Shown here: one piece after another, positions 1 through 6,538 of the stretch
Position numbering within the stretch: position 1 is the stretch's first letter
Layout: every line of letters starts with the position of its first letter
Source: Candidatus Cloacimonadota bacterium
GTDB lineage: Bacteria; Cloacimonadota; Cloacimonadia; Cloacimonadales; TCS61
Direction: 5' to 3'
DNA: 8,030 nt
NCBI GenBank assembly: GCA_021157645.1
Contig: JAGGWC010000045.1
Coordinates: 1-8,030, forward strand
Program-made: the position numbers and the translations under genes
Notes under the pieces: generated by a model
Database searches by the model: none
The model's input: the letters and a program-made list of their open reading frames with translations, nothing else
What the model was told of the DNA's origin: nothing

Positions 1-752
1 TAATGATAATGTCCGGAGCTTTTTCTGTATATAAGAAAGCTGATTTGCTGGCTGTCGGTGGTTTTCTTACAGAAAACAACAATAGCGATTTTATCAAACA
101 AACTGGCGGAAACGGTTTGCAGACAGTTTGTGAAGATATGGAAATTGTTGTACGAATGTGGCGATATTTCTATGAAAAAGGCAGGACAGCAAAAGCCGTT
201 TTTCTCCCGCATCCGGTTTGTTGGACGGAAGTTCCCGATAATTCAAATTTCCTACTGAGACAAAGAAATCGCTGGCATCGCGGATTGGCAGAAACCTTGA
301 AGATTCATAAAACAATGCTGTTTGAACCGAAATATAAAATGATAGGTTTATTCGCTTTTCCATATTATTTGTTCTTTGAATTGCTTTCACCAATTATTAA
401 AATCCTGACTCTTATTTTTTTGATAATTGCAGGAACTATGGGTTATTTTAACCAATCTTGGATTTTATTGGCAGTGCTGTTCTCTACTTTGGCATCTGCT
501 GTAATTACAAGTTTGGCAACAGTTTATATTGAACAGTGGACTGTTAAGCATAAATTAATATCGTTTGACGCCTTACGTTATAAAACAGGAATGGATTGGT
601 TAAGATTAATTGTAATGAGTATTTTAGGTGATTTTGTGTACGCTCCATTTAGAATTTATGCACAAATGATGGGATTAAAAGATTTTATAAATAAAAAAAA
701 TGATTGGTATAAATTCTCCCGAACAGGTTTCGGAGAATCGGAGGAAAAATGA
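1..752 (+). CDS. Family 2 glycosyltransferase, processive polysaccharide synthase (5' partial)
   Basis: This is the C-terminal part of an inner-membrane GT2 enzyme of the PgaC/IcaA/cellulose-synthase-like type, which polymerises a sugar from a nucleotide-sugar donor and passes the chain through the membrane. The first full codon is at position 3. The visible 249 residues open with SGAFSVYKKADLLAVGGF, which in the family lies in the middle of the catalytic domain, so the real start and the DxD part lie upstream of the window. Visible motifs are the catalytic-base ED (residues 44-45, in CEDMEIVVRM) and QRNRW (87-91), the QxxRW product-binding motif. Hydrophobic helices follow at about 113-147 and 153-178, then a 200-224 interfacial segment and a C-terminal WYKFSRTGF. 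No PilZ domain follows, unlike BcsA. About 15 extra residues seem to sit between GGF and ED. The TGA stop overlaps the next start as ATGA. The class is secure; the sugar is unknown. Confidence 0.9.
   Translation, partial: MIMSGAFSVYKKADLLAVGGFLTENNNSDFIKQTGGNGLQTVCEDMEIVVRMWRYFYEKGRTAKAVFLPHPVCWTEVPDNSNFLLRQRNRWHRGLAETLKIHKTMLFEPKYKMIGLFAFPYYLFFELLSPIIKILTLIFLIIAGTMGYFNQSWILLAVLFSTLASAVITSLATVYIEQWTVKHKLISFDALRYKTGMDWLRLIVMSILGDFVYAPFRIYAQMMGLKDFINKKNDWYKFSRTGFGESEEK
740..744 (+). promoter_or_regulatory. Ribosome binding site for the Ig-repeat lipoprotein gene
   Basis: GGAGG lies four bases before the ATG at 749, inside the last codons of the glycosyltransferase gene. Together with the ATGA overlap it supports 749 as the start and coupled translation. 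Confidence 0.75.
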
Positions 753-1666
753 AGAAAATGTTTTTTGTTGTAATATTGATATTAGTGATCTTAGTAGGTT
801 GCGACATTGAGAATCCTGCTTCACCGGATGAAACAAGCCCACGAGTTTTGGTAACCTATCCCGGGAATTGGGATTCAATTTATGAAGAAGAAATTGTACT
901 GAGTTTTGAAGTGATAGAAGATAATGTTGATTCTGTATTTGTTTATTTAAATGGTGAAATTTTATCGAATTCTTTGCAAGAGCCATATCAAATTACAGTT
1001 AATTTAAATAATTATGAACCCGGACTGCAAACGCTTTATTGCAAAGCAGTCGATGAAAGCGGTAATATTGGAATTTCAACTTTAATAAATTTTTATTGGA
1101 GCGCAGAACCTTCTGATATTCAAGTAAATATTGTCAGACCTGTCTTGTGGGAAGAATTTGAAACAATAGATGTAAACCTTAGCTTAAATGTGCAAAGCGA
1201 GCAAGCTGTTGAAAGCGTTGCAATTTATATTGATGGTAATTTAGTCTATACTTTTACAGAAGCTCCTTATGAGACAATCTTGCAAGTCAATTCTCTAGGT
1301 AGTCATAATATCTATGCCCTCGCAACAGATGTAATTAGTGGCTTTGCTACATCTGAAATTGTAAATTTTACAATTATTCTACCGGATTATGAATCACCAA
1401 GTGGGTTTATCGCTTATCCGGCAGATTGGACAAATGTTAACGGAAATTTTGAAGTACGTGTTTCAGCAATTGATAATGTAGGGATTGAGAAAGTAGAGCT
1501 TTATATTGATGGAGAGTATCACGATGAAGTAATGACAAGCCCCTATAATCTTACAGTTAACTCCGTAAATTGGATCAATGGAAATCATACCATTTATGCC
1601 AAAATAATAGATACTTCACAAAATTATTCTTATACACAATTAATAAATATTTTGATAGAGAACTAA
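749..1666 (+). CDS. Lipoprotein with three bacterial Ig-like domains
   Basis: A 305-residue envelope lipoprotein of unknown specific function. The N-terminus MKKMFFVVILILVILVGC is a lipoprotein signal with the modified Cys at 18. The mature protein starts CDIENPASPDETSP, a short acidic linker. Three repeats of about 87 residues follow (about 31-117, 123-210, 217-303). Each has a P-x(2)-W near its start, a VxxVxxYxxG core (VYLNGE, IYIDGN, LYIDGE), a PY turn and an H/Q-x-(I/L)-Y-(A/C) strand. This pattern fits the bacterial Ig folds found in Big_9-like families, which bind carbohydrate or act as spacers. Asp at +2 after Cys would retain the protein in the inner membrane under the enterobacterial Lol rule, but that rule may not hold here. 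The gene lies between synthase and export porin, so a periplasmic scaffold or polymer-binding role is inferred. No catalytic motif is visible. Confidence 0.88.
   Translation: MKKMFFVVILILVILVGCDIENPASPDETSPRVLVTYPGNWDSIYEEEIVLSFEVIEDNVDSVFVYLNGEILSNSLQEPYQITVNLNNYEPGLQTLYCKAVDESGNIGISTLINFYWSAEPSDIQVNIVRPVLWEEFETIDVNLSLNVQSEQAVESVAIYIDGNLVYTFTEAPYETILQVNSLGSHNIYALATDVISGFATSEIVNFTIILPDYESPSGFIAYPADWTNVNGNFEVRVSAIDNVGIEKVELYIDGEYHDEVMTSPYNLTVNSVNWINGNHTIYAKIIDTSQNYSYTQLINILIEN
839..1657 (+). repeat. Three tandem Ig-like repeats within the lipoprotein gene
   Basis: Approximate repeat units are 839-1099, 1115-1378 and 1397-1657. The similarity is mostly at protein level (W near the start, a Y-x-x-G hairpin, a PY turn, a Y-A strand). 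A short exact DNA match, tttatattgatgg, occurs at 1224-1236 and 1500-1512, in the equivalent place of repeats 2 and 3. The units have diverged, so this is old domain duplication and not a recent DNA repeat. Confidence 0.75.
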
Positions 1667-3237
1667 TGCCTAAATTTTATTTAATTTCATTCTTAATCTT
1701 TATTTTTACAATTCTATTTGCGGATGATTCGTTGGTAATTGAAGCTTTTACAAACGGAGATTTGCAACAAGCAGAATTATTATTGCAGGATGAAGACATC
1801 ACTAAAAACAATCTTGAATTATGGCGACAACTGGGATTTGCTTACAAAGAAAATGGTGAAACAGAAAAAGCAATTTCAGGTTACCAAAAAGTGTTTTCGT
1901 TTAATAATAATGATTATGATGCGCTTCTGGCGTTAGCTCGATTGTATTTTCATAATCAGCAATTTGAACTTTCCCGCCAATATTTCCGTAAGATTCTGAC
2001 GATTGATAGTACAGACGTGGAAGCATTTCTCGGCTTAGCAAGAATGGAGAAATCGAGAGAAAATTTCTCTGAATCAATCATCTATTACAATTCTGCTCTC
2101 AAATATTTACCTGAACACTTCCCTGCTTTATTTGAATTAGCCAATGTTTATATCTATTCAGACAATCTGCAAAATGCTATAAATACTTATCATCGTATTT
2201 TGGAAATCGACAACACTTGGTCGGAAGCTTGGAGCGGAATCGGGAAAATGTATTGGTGGCAGGATAAACCATTTCTCGCTCTGGGAAATTATAAAAAAGC
2301 CATTGAACTTGATCCTGAAAACAAAGAAATTATTCAAGAATTTAAAAACATAAAAAATGCTGTAAACTGGAATATTTCAGCAAAATATTTCGGACAATCC
2401 GAAATTGAAGAGAATTATCAAATAGATAGCTTCAATCAGCAATACTCCATTTCCAAACGGGTAACAGATATTCTCTCCTTGAATATAAATAGCTTTTTGC
2501 AATATGCTCAGAAAGATGAAACCGATTTTATAACAGAAAAATATTATGATACAACTTTCCTGAAATCTAACCTCAAGATTACCTTAAAAAACGAGATCAA
2601 TTTTACGATTGGCGGTAGCATCAGCGATTCTGTATTCACAATAATTGAAGGAGGATGGCAATTTAAAACTAATTGGAAAAATTTAAAAGTAACCAATAAT
2701 ATAAATTTAGGAAATGAATATTTTTATCACTGGGAAAGAGTTAGACGTAGTTATATTCAGGAAGATCTTATTATAAATTGGCAAAAAATGGATTTCAACT
2801 GCGGATATCAATTTGGAAAGGTAGAAGATAACACCATAAGCATACTATCACAGAACGGTAATAGTTCTGTATCAAGTTACAACTCTTTTTTAAACTATAA
2901 TTTTAGATTTAATTATCAAGTTTTGAAGTCTCCAATTATTGAGATTGGCAGCAATTACAGATTTATAGATTATCAATATGAATCATCTCTCTATTATACA
3001 CCCATAGATCGTAAAATTTTAGGATTGAGCGGATCATTATACTATCCTTACAAATGTGTTTATTTCTATTTGGGAAGTGGTGTAAATTTCGATAATTACC
3101 GTGAATTAGAAACAGGTTTGGATGCTGAATTTGGTGTTGATTTGAGAGGATTATCTCTTTCCGTAAGCTTCTCAAATTTCAAAAATCAATATTACGAAAG
3201 CAAATCTCTTTCTTTTATTATCGGAGGAAATTTCTAA
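1666..3237 (+). CDS. TPR-repeat outer-membrane beta-barrel protein (PgaA/PelB/YaiO-like polysaccharide exporter)
   Basis: A 523-residue protein likely to carry the polymer through the periplasm and across the outer membrane. The ATG at 1666 is chosen because it gives a clean signal peptide (MPKFYLISFLIFIFTILFA, cleavage about 19/20) and shares its A with the previous TAA stop (TAATG). An in-frame ATG at 1570 lies inside the previous gene and would bury the signal. Residues about 50-219 form five 34-residue TPR-like units (for example WRQLGFAYKENGETEKAISG and ALGNYKKAIELDPENK). Residues about 235-523 alternate short amphipathic strands, include YYTP (443-446), reminiscent of the YYSP of PgaA/BcsC-type porins, and end IIGGNF with the terminal Phe of outer-membrane barrels. 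It is much shorter than PgaA (about 800) or PelB/BcsC (over 1100), mainly for lack of TPRs. Only a weak AGAG precedes the start, so translation is probably coupled. Confidence 0.85.
   Translation: MPKFYLISFLIFIFTILFADDSLVIEAFTNGDLQQAELLLQDEDITKNNLELWRQLGFAYKENGETEKAISGYQKVFSFNNNDYDALLALARLYFHNQQFELSRQYFRKILTIDSTDVEAFLGLARMEKSRENFSESIIYYNSALKYLPEHFPALFELANVYIYSDNLQNAINTYHRILEIDNTWSEAWSGIGKMYWWQDKPFLALGNYKKAIELDPENKEIIQEFKNIKNAVNWNISAKYFGQSEIEENYQIDSFNQQYSISKRVTDILSLNINSFLQYAQKDETDFITEKYYDTTFLKSNLKITLKNEINFTIGGSISDSVFTIIEGGWQFKTNWKNLKVTNNINLGNEYFYHWERVRRSYIQEDLIINWQKMDFNCGYQFGKVEDNTISILSQNGNSSVSSYNSFLNYNFRFNYQVLKSPIIEIGSNYRFIDYQYESSLYYTPIDRKILGLSGSLYYPYKCVYFYLGSGVNFDNYRELETGLDAEFGVDLRGLSLSVSFSNFKNQYYESKSLSFIIGGNF
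1813..2322 (+). repeat. Five tetratricopeptide (TPR) units
   Basis: Successive 34-residue units begin near protein residues 50, 84, 118, 152 and 186. They show the usual small and aromatic TPR positions (LGFAY, LARLYF, LARMEK, LANVYI, IGKMYW) and the closing P/D-rich turns. The units are diverged at DNA level. In export porins of this class the TPRs face the periplasm and contact polymer or deacetylase. Confidence 0.8.
3223..3227 (+). promoter_or_regulatory. Ribosome binding site for the hydrolase-deacetylase gene
   Basis: GGAGG lies inside the final codons of the porin gene, 11 bases before the ATG at 3239. The spacing is slightly long but this is the only good match, and it supports the 3239 start. 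Confidence 0.65.
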
Positions 3238-3238
3238 A

Positions 3239-6200
3239 ATGAAAAAGAAGTATTTCGTCATTTTTATTTTACTTTTGATGCTGGTTGCAACAATTTATAT
3301 GATGATGAAAGTAGAGAACAAAATTCGAGAAGAGAAGATAATTGTGATCGACAGCACCAAAGTACGAATTGATCTACTGCCTGAATACAATTCCCAAAGT
3401 TTATTGAGGGCTTACAATAAAAGTAAAATAAATTTTAGAATTGCCGGTGATTATTTTGAAATTTTATCGATTGATCGCAAAAGCAAAAACCAAGAAGTTT
3501 GGAATCCTATTTTTTTGAAAGGTGTAAATTTGGGAGCTGCTCTTCCGGGTAAATTTCCTTCCGAATTCCCGTACGATTTTAATCTTTATATGGATTGGTT
3601 TGAAAAAATAGGAAAGATGAACTCGAATGTTGTTAGAATCTATACAATTTTCCCACCTGTCTTTTATGAAGCATTTGCTCAGTATAACTTGCTTTATTCA
3701 GATAATCCGCTTTACCTGATGCAAGGTGTTTGGGCTACCGTACCCCAAGATCACAACTATTTTGATGAAGATTACACATACTATTTTCAGAAAGAGATAA
3801 AAGATGTTATCGATGTAATTCACGGAAATGCAGTTTTGGCGAAATCTCGCGGAAAAGCTGAAGGTGTTTATATCTCAGATATTTCTGATTATACGATTGC
3901 CTATCTTTTGGGAAGAGAATGGGAACCCAAAGGAGTTACTTTTACAAATCAGAATAGCTCAGTTTCTTCTTATGATGGAAATTTTATAAGCATTCCAAAT
4001 GGAACTCCGATGGAGGTTTGGCTTGCTCAAATAATGGATTATTCACTGAAATATGAAACTTTGAAATACGAAAATCAACACCCTGTTTCCTTTGTAAATT
4101 GGTTACCTCTCGATCCGATGTATCATAATTCCGAACATATCGAGAATGACAAAGTTCGTGAATATGACAACGATTTAGAAATCGTGGATTTTCGTAAATT
4201 TTACAAGACAGATTTGGTGAAAACAGGTATTTATGCAGCTTATCACGCTTATCCGTATTATCCCGATTATGTTTATCTCGATAAAAAATATCAAAAAGGT
4301 GATAATAATTATCTACCGTATTTACAGGATTTGAAAATTCATTGCCCCGATATGCCTTTGATAATTGCGGAATACGGTGTTCCTTCCAGTCGCGGAAACA
4401 GCCATTATACTCCTTACGGTTTTGATCAAGGCGGGCACAACGAGAAGGAACAAGCGCGCATCAATAAATTGCTTACTGAAAATATTCATCAATCGAATTG
4501 TGGCGGTGCAATTATGTTTGAATGGATTGATGAGTGGTTTAAATTTAACTGGATGGTGATGGATTTCGAGCAACCTCAGCATCGCCGAAAATATTGGCAT
4601 AATAAAGAAAATCCCGAACAGAATTTTGGTATTATGGCTATTGAAAACAATAAAATAATTTTGGATGGCAGAGATGATGATTGGTCTGAACCAAGTTTAT
4701 TTAAAGATGAAGATATTCAGGCAGATGCAGATCCAAGCTATTTCTATTTGAAGTATCATCTCGAAAAATTTAACTTTGAAAAAAACAATCTTTATATCGC
4801 AATAGATACTTACGATAAGAAAAAAGGTGATCATACAATTCCGATTATCAATAAAAAATCTGCTAACGGAATAGAGTTTTTTCTAAAGTTTAATTCTGCA
4901 GATTCTGCTCAGATCTTGGTAGATGACGAATATTCAGTTTTCTCTGACATTTATAATGATTACATTCCTGCTTATAGCTCCAAAGATAATAATGACGGAC
5001 GGTTTGTGCCGCAGGAACTCATCTCAAATCGAGAGCGAGAAACACTGCTTGGTGAAAAATATAAGCAGTTGCTTCATAATCGTAGCAAATTAGTCTTTGG
5101 CAAAATTGAAGAAAATTCTAATGCTGATTGGTTTTATGATACTGCAACAGGAATTCTAGAGATACGACTTCCCTGGCATCTACTCAACGTTTCCGATCCA
5201 TCTTCATTACAGGTTTTGGATGATATTGAAGGAACACCCGATATCGAAACTTCCACAATCGATAAATTAAATATTTATTCATTCATTACGAATGAGACCA
5301 ATCAAGTGATTTATACAATCCCCAAAAATGATAAACCATTTCCCTATATTTGGAAAGGCTGGGAAGAACCGAAATATGAAACTCGATTGAAGGAACAATA
5401 TTTTGTTTTGCAGGATTTGTTTGCGAAAATGGAACCTCTGATTCCCGTGAAATCTCAAAAAATTACGAAAGATTTCAAAATTACAAAATGGTATAAAAAC
5501 AGTCCGGGAGCTATATCTATAACATTTGATGACGGCAGTTACGGTCAGTATGAATTTGGTTTTCCGATTCTTAAGAAATACCACATTAATGCAGATTTCG
5601 GAATATTGGGTGAGTGGACCACAGAAAAACCGCAAACCACAAGTGAAGAAGGTGTTTTTGGAATTGAACGAATGGGTTGGGAAGAAATAAGAAAGATAAA
5701 TTTTGCAGGAAATGAGATTAGCTCTCACGGCTATAAACACGAGAAAATTGACGCTTCAAAATCTGCAAAAGAACTTATAGCAGAGCTTCTGAAAAACAAG
5801 TTACTCATTCAAGATAATATTGACGACAGCGTTTATACAATCCATTATCCGTATTCATTTGCAAGAGATAATATTATTGAGGCAACCCAAAAAAGTGGGT
5901 TCCTTTTTGGACGAGTAGGTGATGGAAATATTACAAACGGAATAGATAATTTGCTTAGAATAAACAGCAAAGTAATTTTGAACAATAATGATCCGAATCC
6001 GAAACAATTTTACGATTGGATTGTAAACGCTGAAAATGAGTGGTTGGTTTTAATGTACCATCATATTTTCAAAGAAAATTCCAAGGCGATGGATCTCTTT
6101 GATTATCATAAAGTTTACAATCGTTATGCGGTAACTCCGAAAATTTTTGATAATCAAGTACGTTTACTCAGGAATTCAGGATACTGGATCGGTACAACTT

Positions 6201-6460
6201 CGCAAGTAGGAAAATATATCACAGAGCGTGAAAATGCAGAGTTGAAATTTAAAGCAGGATATAACTCTTTCACTCTTGAATTACAATCGGATTTGGATAT
6301 GAGCATTTATACTCAACCACTGACAATTGAATTTACTACCGATTGGGAAGTTATAAAAATTACCAATAGTGAAGATGACGGAATTTACAATCCTCGTAAC
6401 GGGAAACTCTATTTTTCCACAAAACTAAATAAAAAAGTAATCATCGAAAAGATAAGATAA
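3239..6460 (+). CDS. Membrane-anchored glycoside hydrolase - CBM9-like - polysaccharide deacetylase fusion
   Basis: A 1073-residue multidomain enzyme. Residues 5-23 are hydrophobic after MKKK, with no clear cleavage site, so it is probably an inner-membrane anchor facing the periplasm. Residues about 90-460 look like a clan-A (beta/alpha)8 hydrolase: GVNLG (95-99), NVVRIYT (130-136), likely acid/base E229 in GREWEP, HAY (336-338), likely nucleophile E378 in IIAEYG and FEWIDEW (427-433). Residues about 465-700 resemble a CBM9/DOMON-like sandwich, opening with ILDGRDDDW. Residues about 750-990 are a NodB (CE4) deacetylase: TFDDG (762-766, D764/D765), SHGYKH (H830 and H834 metal ligands), HYPYS (869-873) in place of the usual Arg-containing motif, and MYHH (939-942). 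Residues about 996-1073 form a small beta-rich tail. One base separates it from the porin gene. It likely deacetylates and may cleave the exported polymer. It matches PgaB/PelA in concept, with the hydrolase-first order of PelA. The deacetylase call is strong, the hydrolase call good, the substrate unknown. Confidence 0.87.
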   Translation: MKKKYFVIFILLLMLVATIYMMMKVENKIREEKIIVIDSTKVRIDLLPEYNSQSLLRAYNKSKINFRIAGDYFEILSIDRKSKNQEVWNPIFLKGVNLGAALPGKFPSEFPYDFNLYMDWFEKIGKMNSNVVRIYTIFPPVFYEAFAQYNLLYSDNPLYLMQGVWATVPQDHNYFDEDYTYYFQKEIKDVIDVIHGNAVLAKSRGKAEGVYISDISDYTIAYLLGREWEPKGVTFTNQNSSVSSYDGNFISIPNGTPMEVWLAQIMDYSLKYETLKYENQHPVSFVNWLPLDPMYHNSEHIENDKVREYDNDLEIVDFRKFYKTDLVKTGIYAAYHAYPYYPDYVYLDKKYQKGDNNYLPYLQDLKIHCPDMPLIIAEYGVPSSRGNSHYTPYGFDQGGHNEKEQARINKLLTENIHQSNCGGAIMFEWIDEWFKFNWMVMDFEQPQHRRKYWHNKENPEQNFGIMAIENNKIILDGRDDDWSEPSLFKDEDIQADADPSYFYLKYHLEKFNFEKNNLYIAIDTYDKKKGDHTIPIINKKSANGIEFFLKFNSADSAQILVDDEYSVFSDIYNDYIPAYSSKDNNDGRFVPQELISNRERETLLGEKYKQLLHNRSKLVFGKIEENSNADWFYDTATGILEIRLPWHLLNVSDPSSLQVLDDIEGTPDIETSTIDKLNIYSFITNETNQVIYTIPKNDKPFPYIWKGWEEPKYETRLKEQYFVLQDLFAKMEPLIPVKSQKITKDFKITKWYKNSPGAISITFDDGSYGQYEFGFPILKKYHINADFGILGEWTTEKPQTTSEEGVFGIERMGWEEIRKINFAGNEISSHGYKHEKIDASKSAKELIAELLKNKLLIQDNIDDSVYTIHYPYSFARDNIIEATQKSGFLFGRVGDGNITNGIDNLLRINSKVILNNNDPNPKQFYDWIVNAENEWLVLMYHHIFKENSKAMDLFDYHKVYNRYAVTPKIFDNQVRLLRNSGYWIGTTSQVGKYITERENAELKFKAGYNSFTLELQSDLDMSIYTQPLTIEFTTDWEVIKITNSEDDGIYNPRNGKLYFSTKLNKKVIIEKIR

Positions 6461-6534
6461 TGAAAACATTTCCAGCAAGACTTGACTTGAAGCGACCAAA
6501 GGGAGTTCGAGTTAAAAATTGCAAGAGAGGATAA
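6460..6534 (+). CDS. Doubtful 24-residue basic reading frame
   Basis: The ATG shares its A with the TAA stop of the preceding gene (TAATG, the same junction as at 1664-1668). The frame runs 24 codons to TAA at 6532-6534, four bases before the next gene's ATG. The peptide begins MKTFPARLDLKRPKGVRV, is rich in Lys and Arg and has one Cys. It has no signal peptide or membrane segment and no recognisable family. Upstream only a weak AAGATAAG could act as a ribosome site. This piece is about 40% G+C, higher than its flanks. It could be a coupled linker cistron that carries ribosomes to the next gene, a decayed gene remnant, or chance. I favour chance or a coupling role. Confidence 0.25.
   Translation: MKTFPARLDLKRPKGVRVKNCKRG
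6526..6530 (+). promoter_or_regulatory. Ribosome binding site for the second deacetylase gene
   Basis: AGAGG lies eight bases before the ATG at 6539, a good distance, and fixes that start. It lies within the end of the doubtful small frame. Confidence 0.7.
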
Positions 6535-6538
6535 AGCT

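Noticed and set aside
3..11. ATG at 3 or 9 as the true start of the glycosyltransferase
   Set aside because: The first residues match the middle of the GT2 catalytic domain, and the donor-binding half is missing, so the gene continues upstream.
94..393. 99-residue minus-strand open frame
   Set aside because: It is antisense to the ED and QRNRW motifs of the glycosyltransferase and has no ribosome site or domain pattern.
1224..1512. Exact 13-base match between two sites as a mobile or regulatory repeat
   Set aside because: Both copies encode the equivalent YIDG strand of Ig repeats 2 and 3, so shared protein ancestry explains it.
1570..1665. In-frame upstream ATG that would lengthen the TPR-porin by 32 residues
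   Set aside because: It lies inside the lipoprotein gene, has no ribosome site, and would place a polar stretch before a clear signal peptide that starts at 1666.
5279..5740. 153-residue open frame on the minus strand
   Set aside because: It lies wholly inside the hydrolase-deacetylase gene, whose NodB motifs run through the same bases. The peptide is rich in Phe, Ile, Cys and Lys and shows no domain.
6483..6516. Possible promoter (TTGACT then GTTAAA) before the last gene
   Set aside because: The spacing is about 22 bases and the second box is poor. The gap is explained better by read-through in one operon.
6461..6538. Possible terminator or structured RNA in the gap
   Set aside because: I see no stable inverted repeat followed by a T-run.
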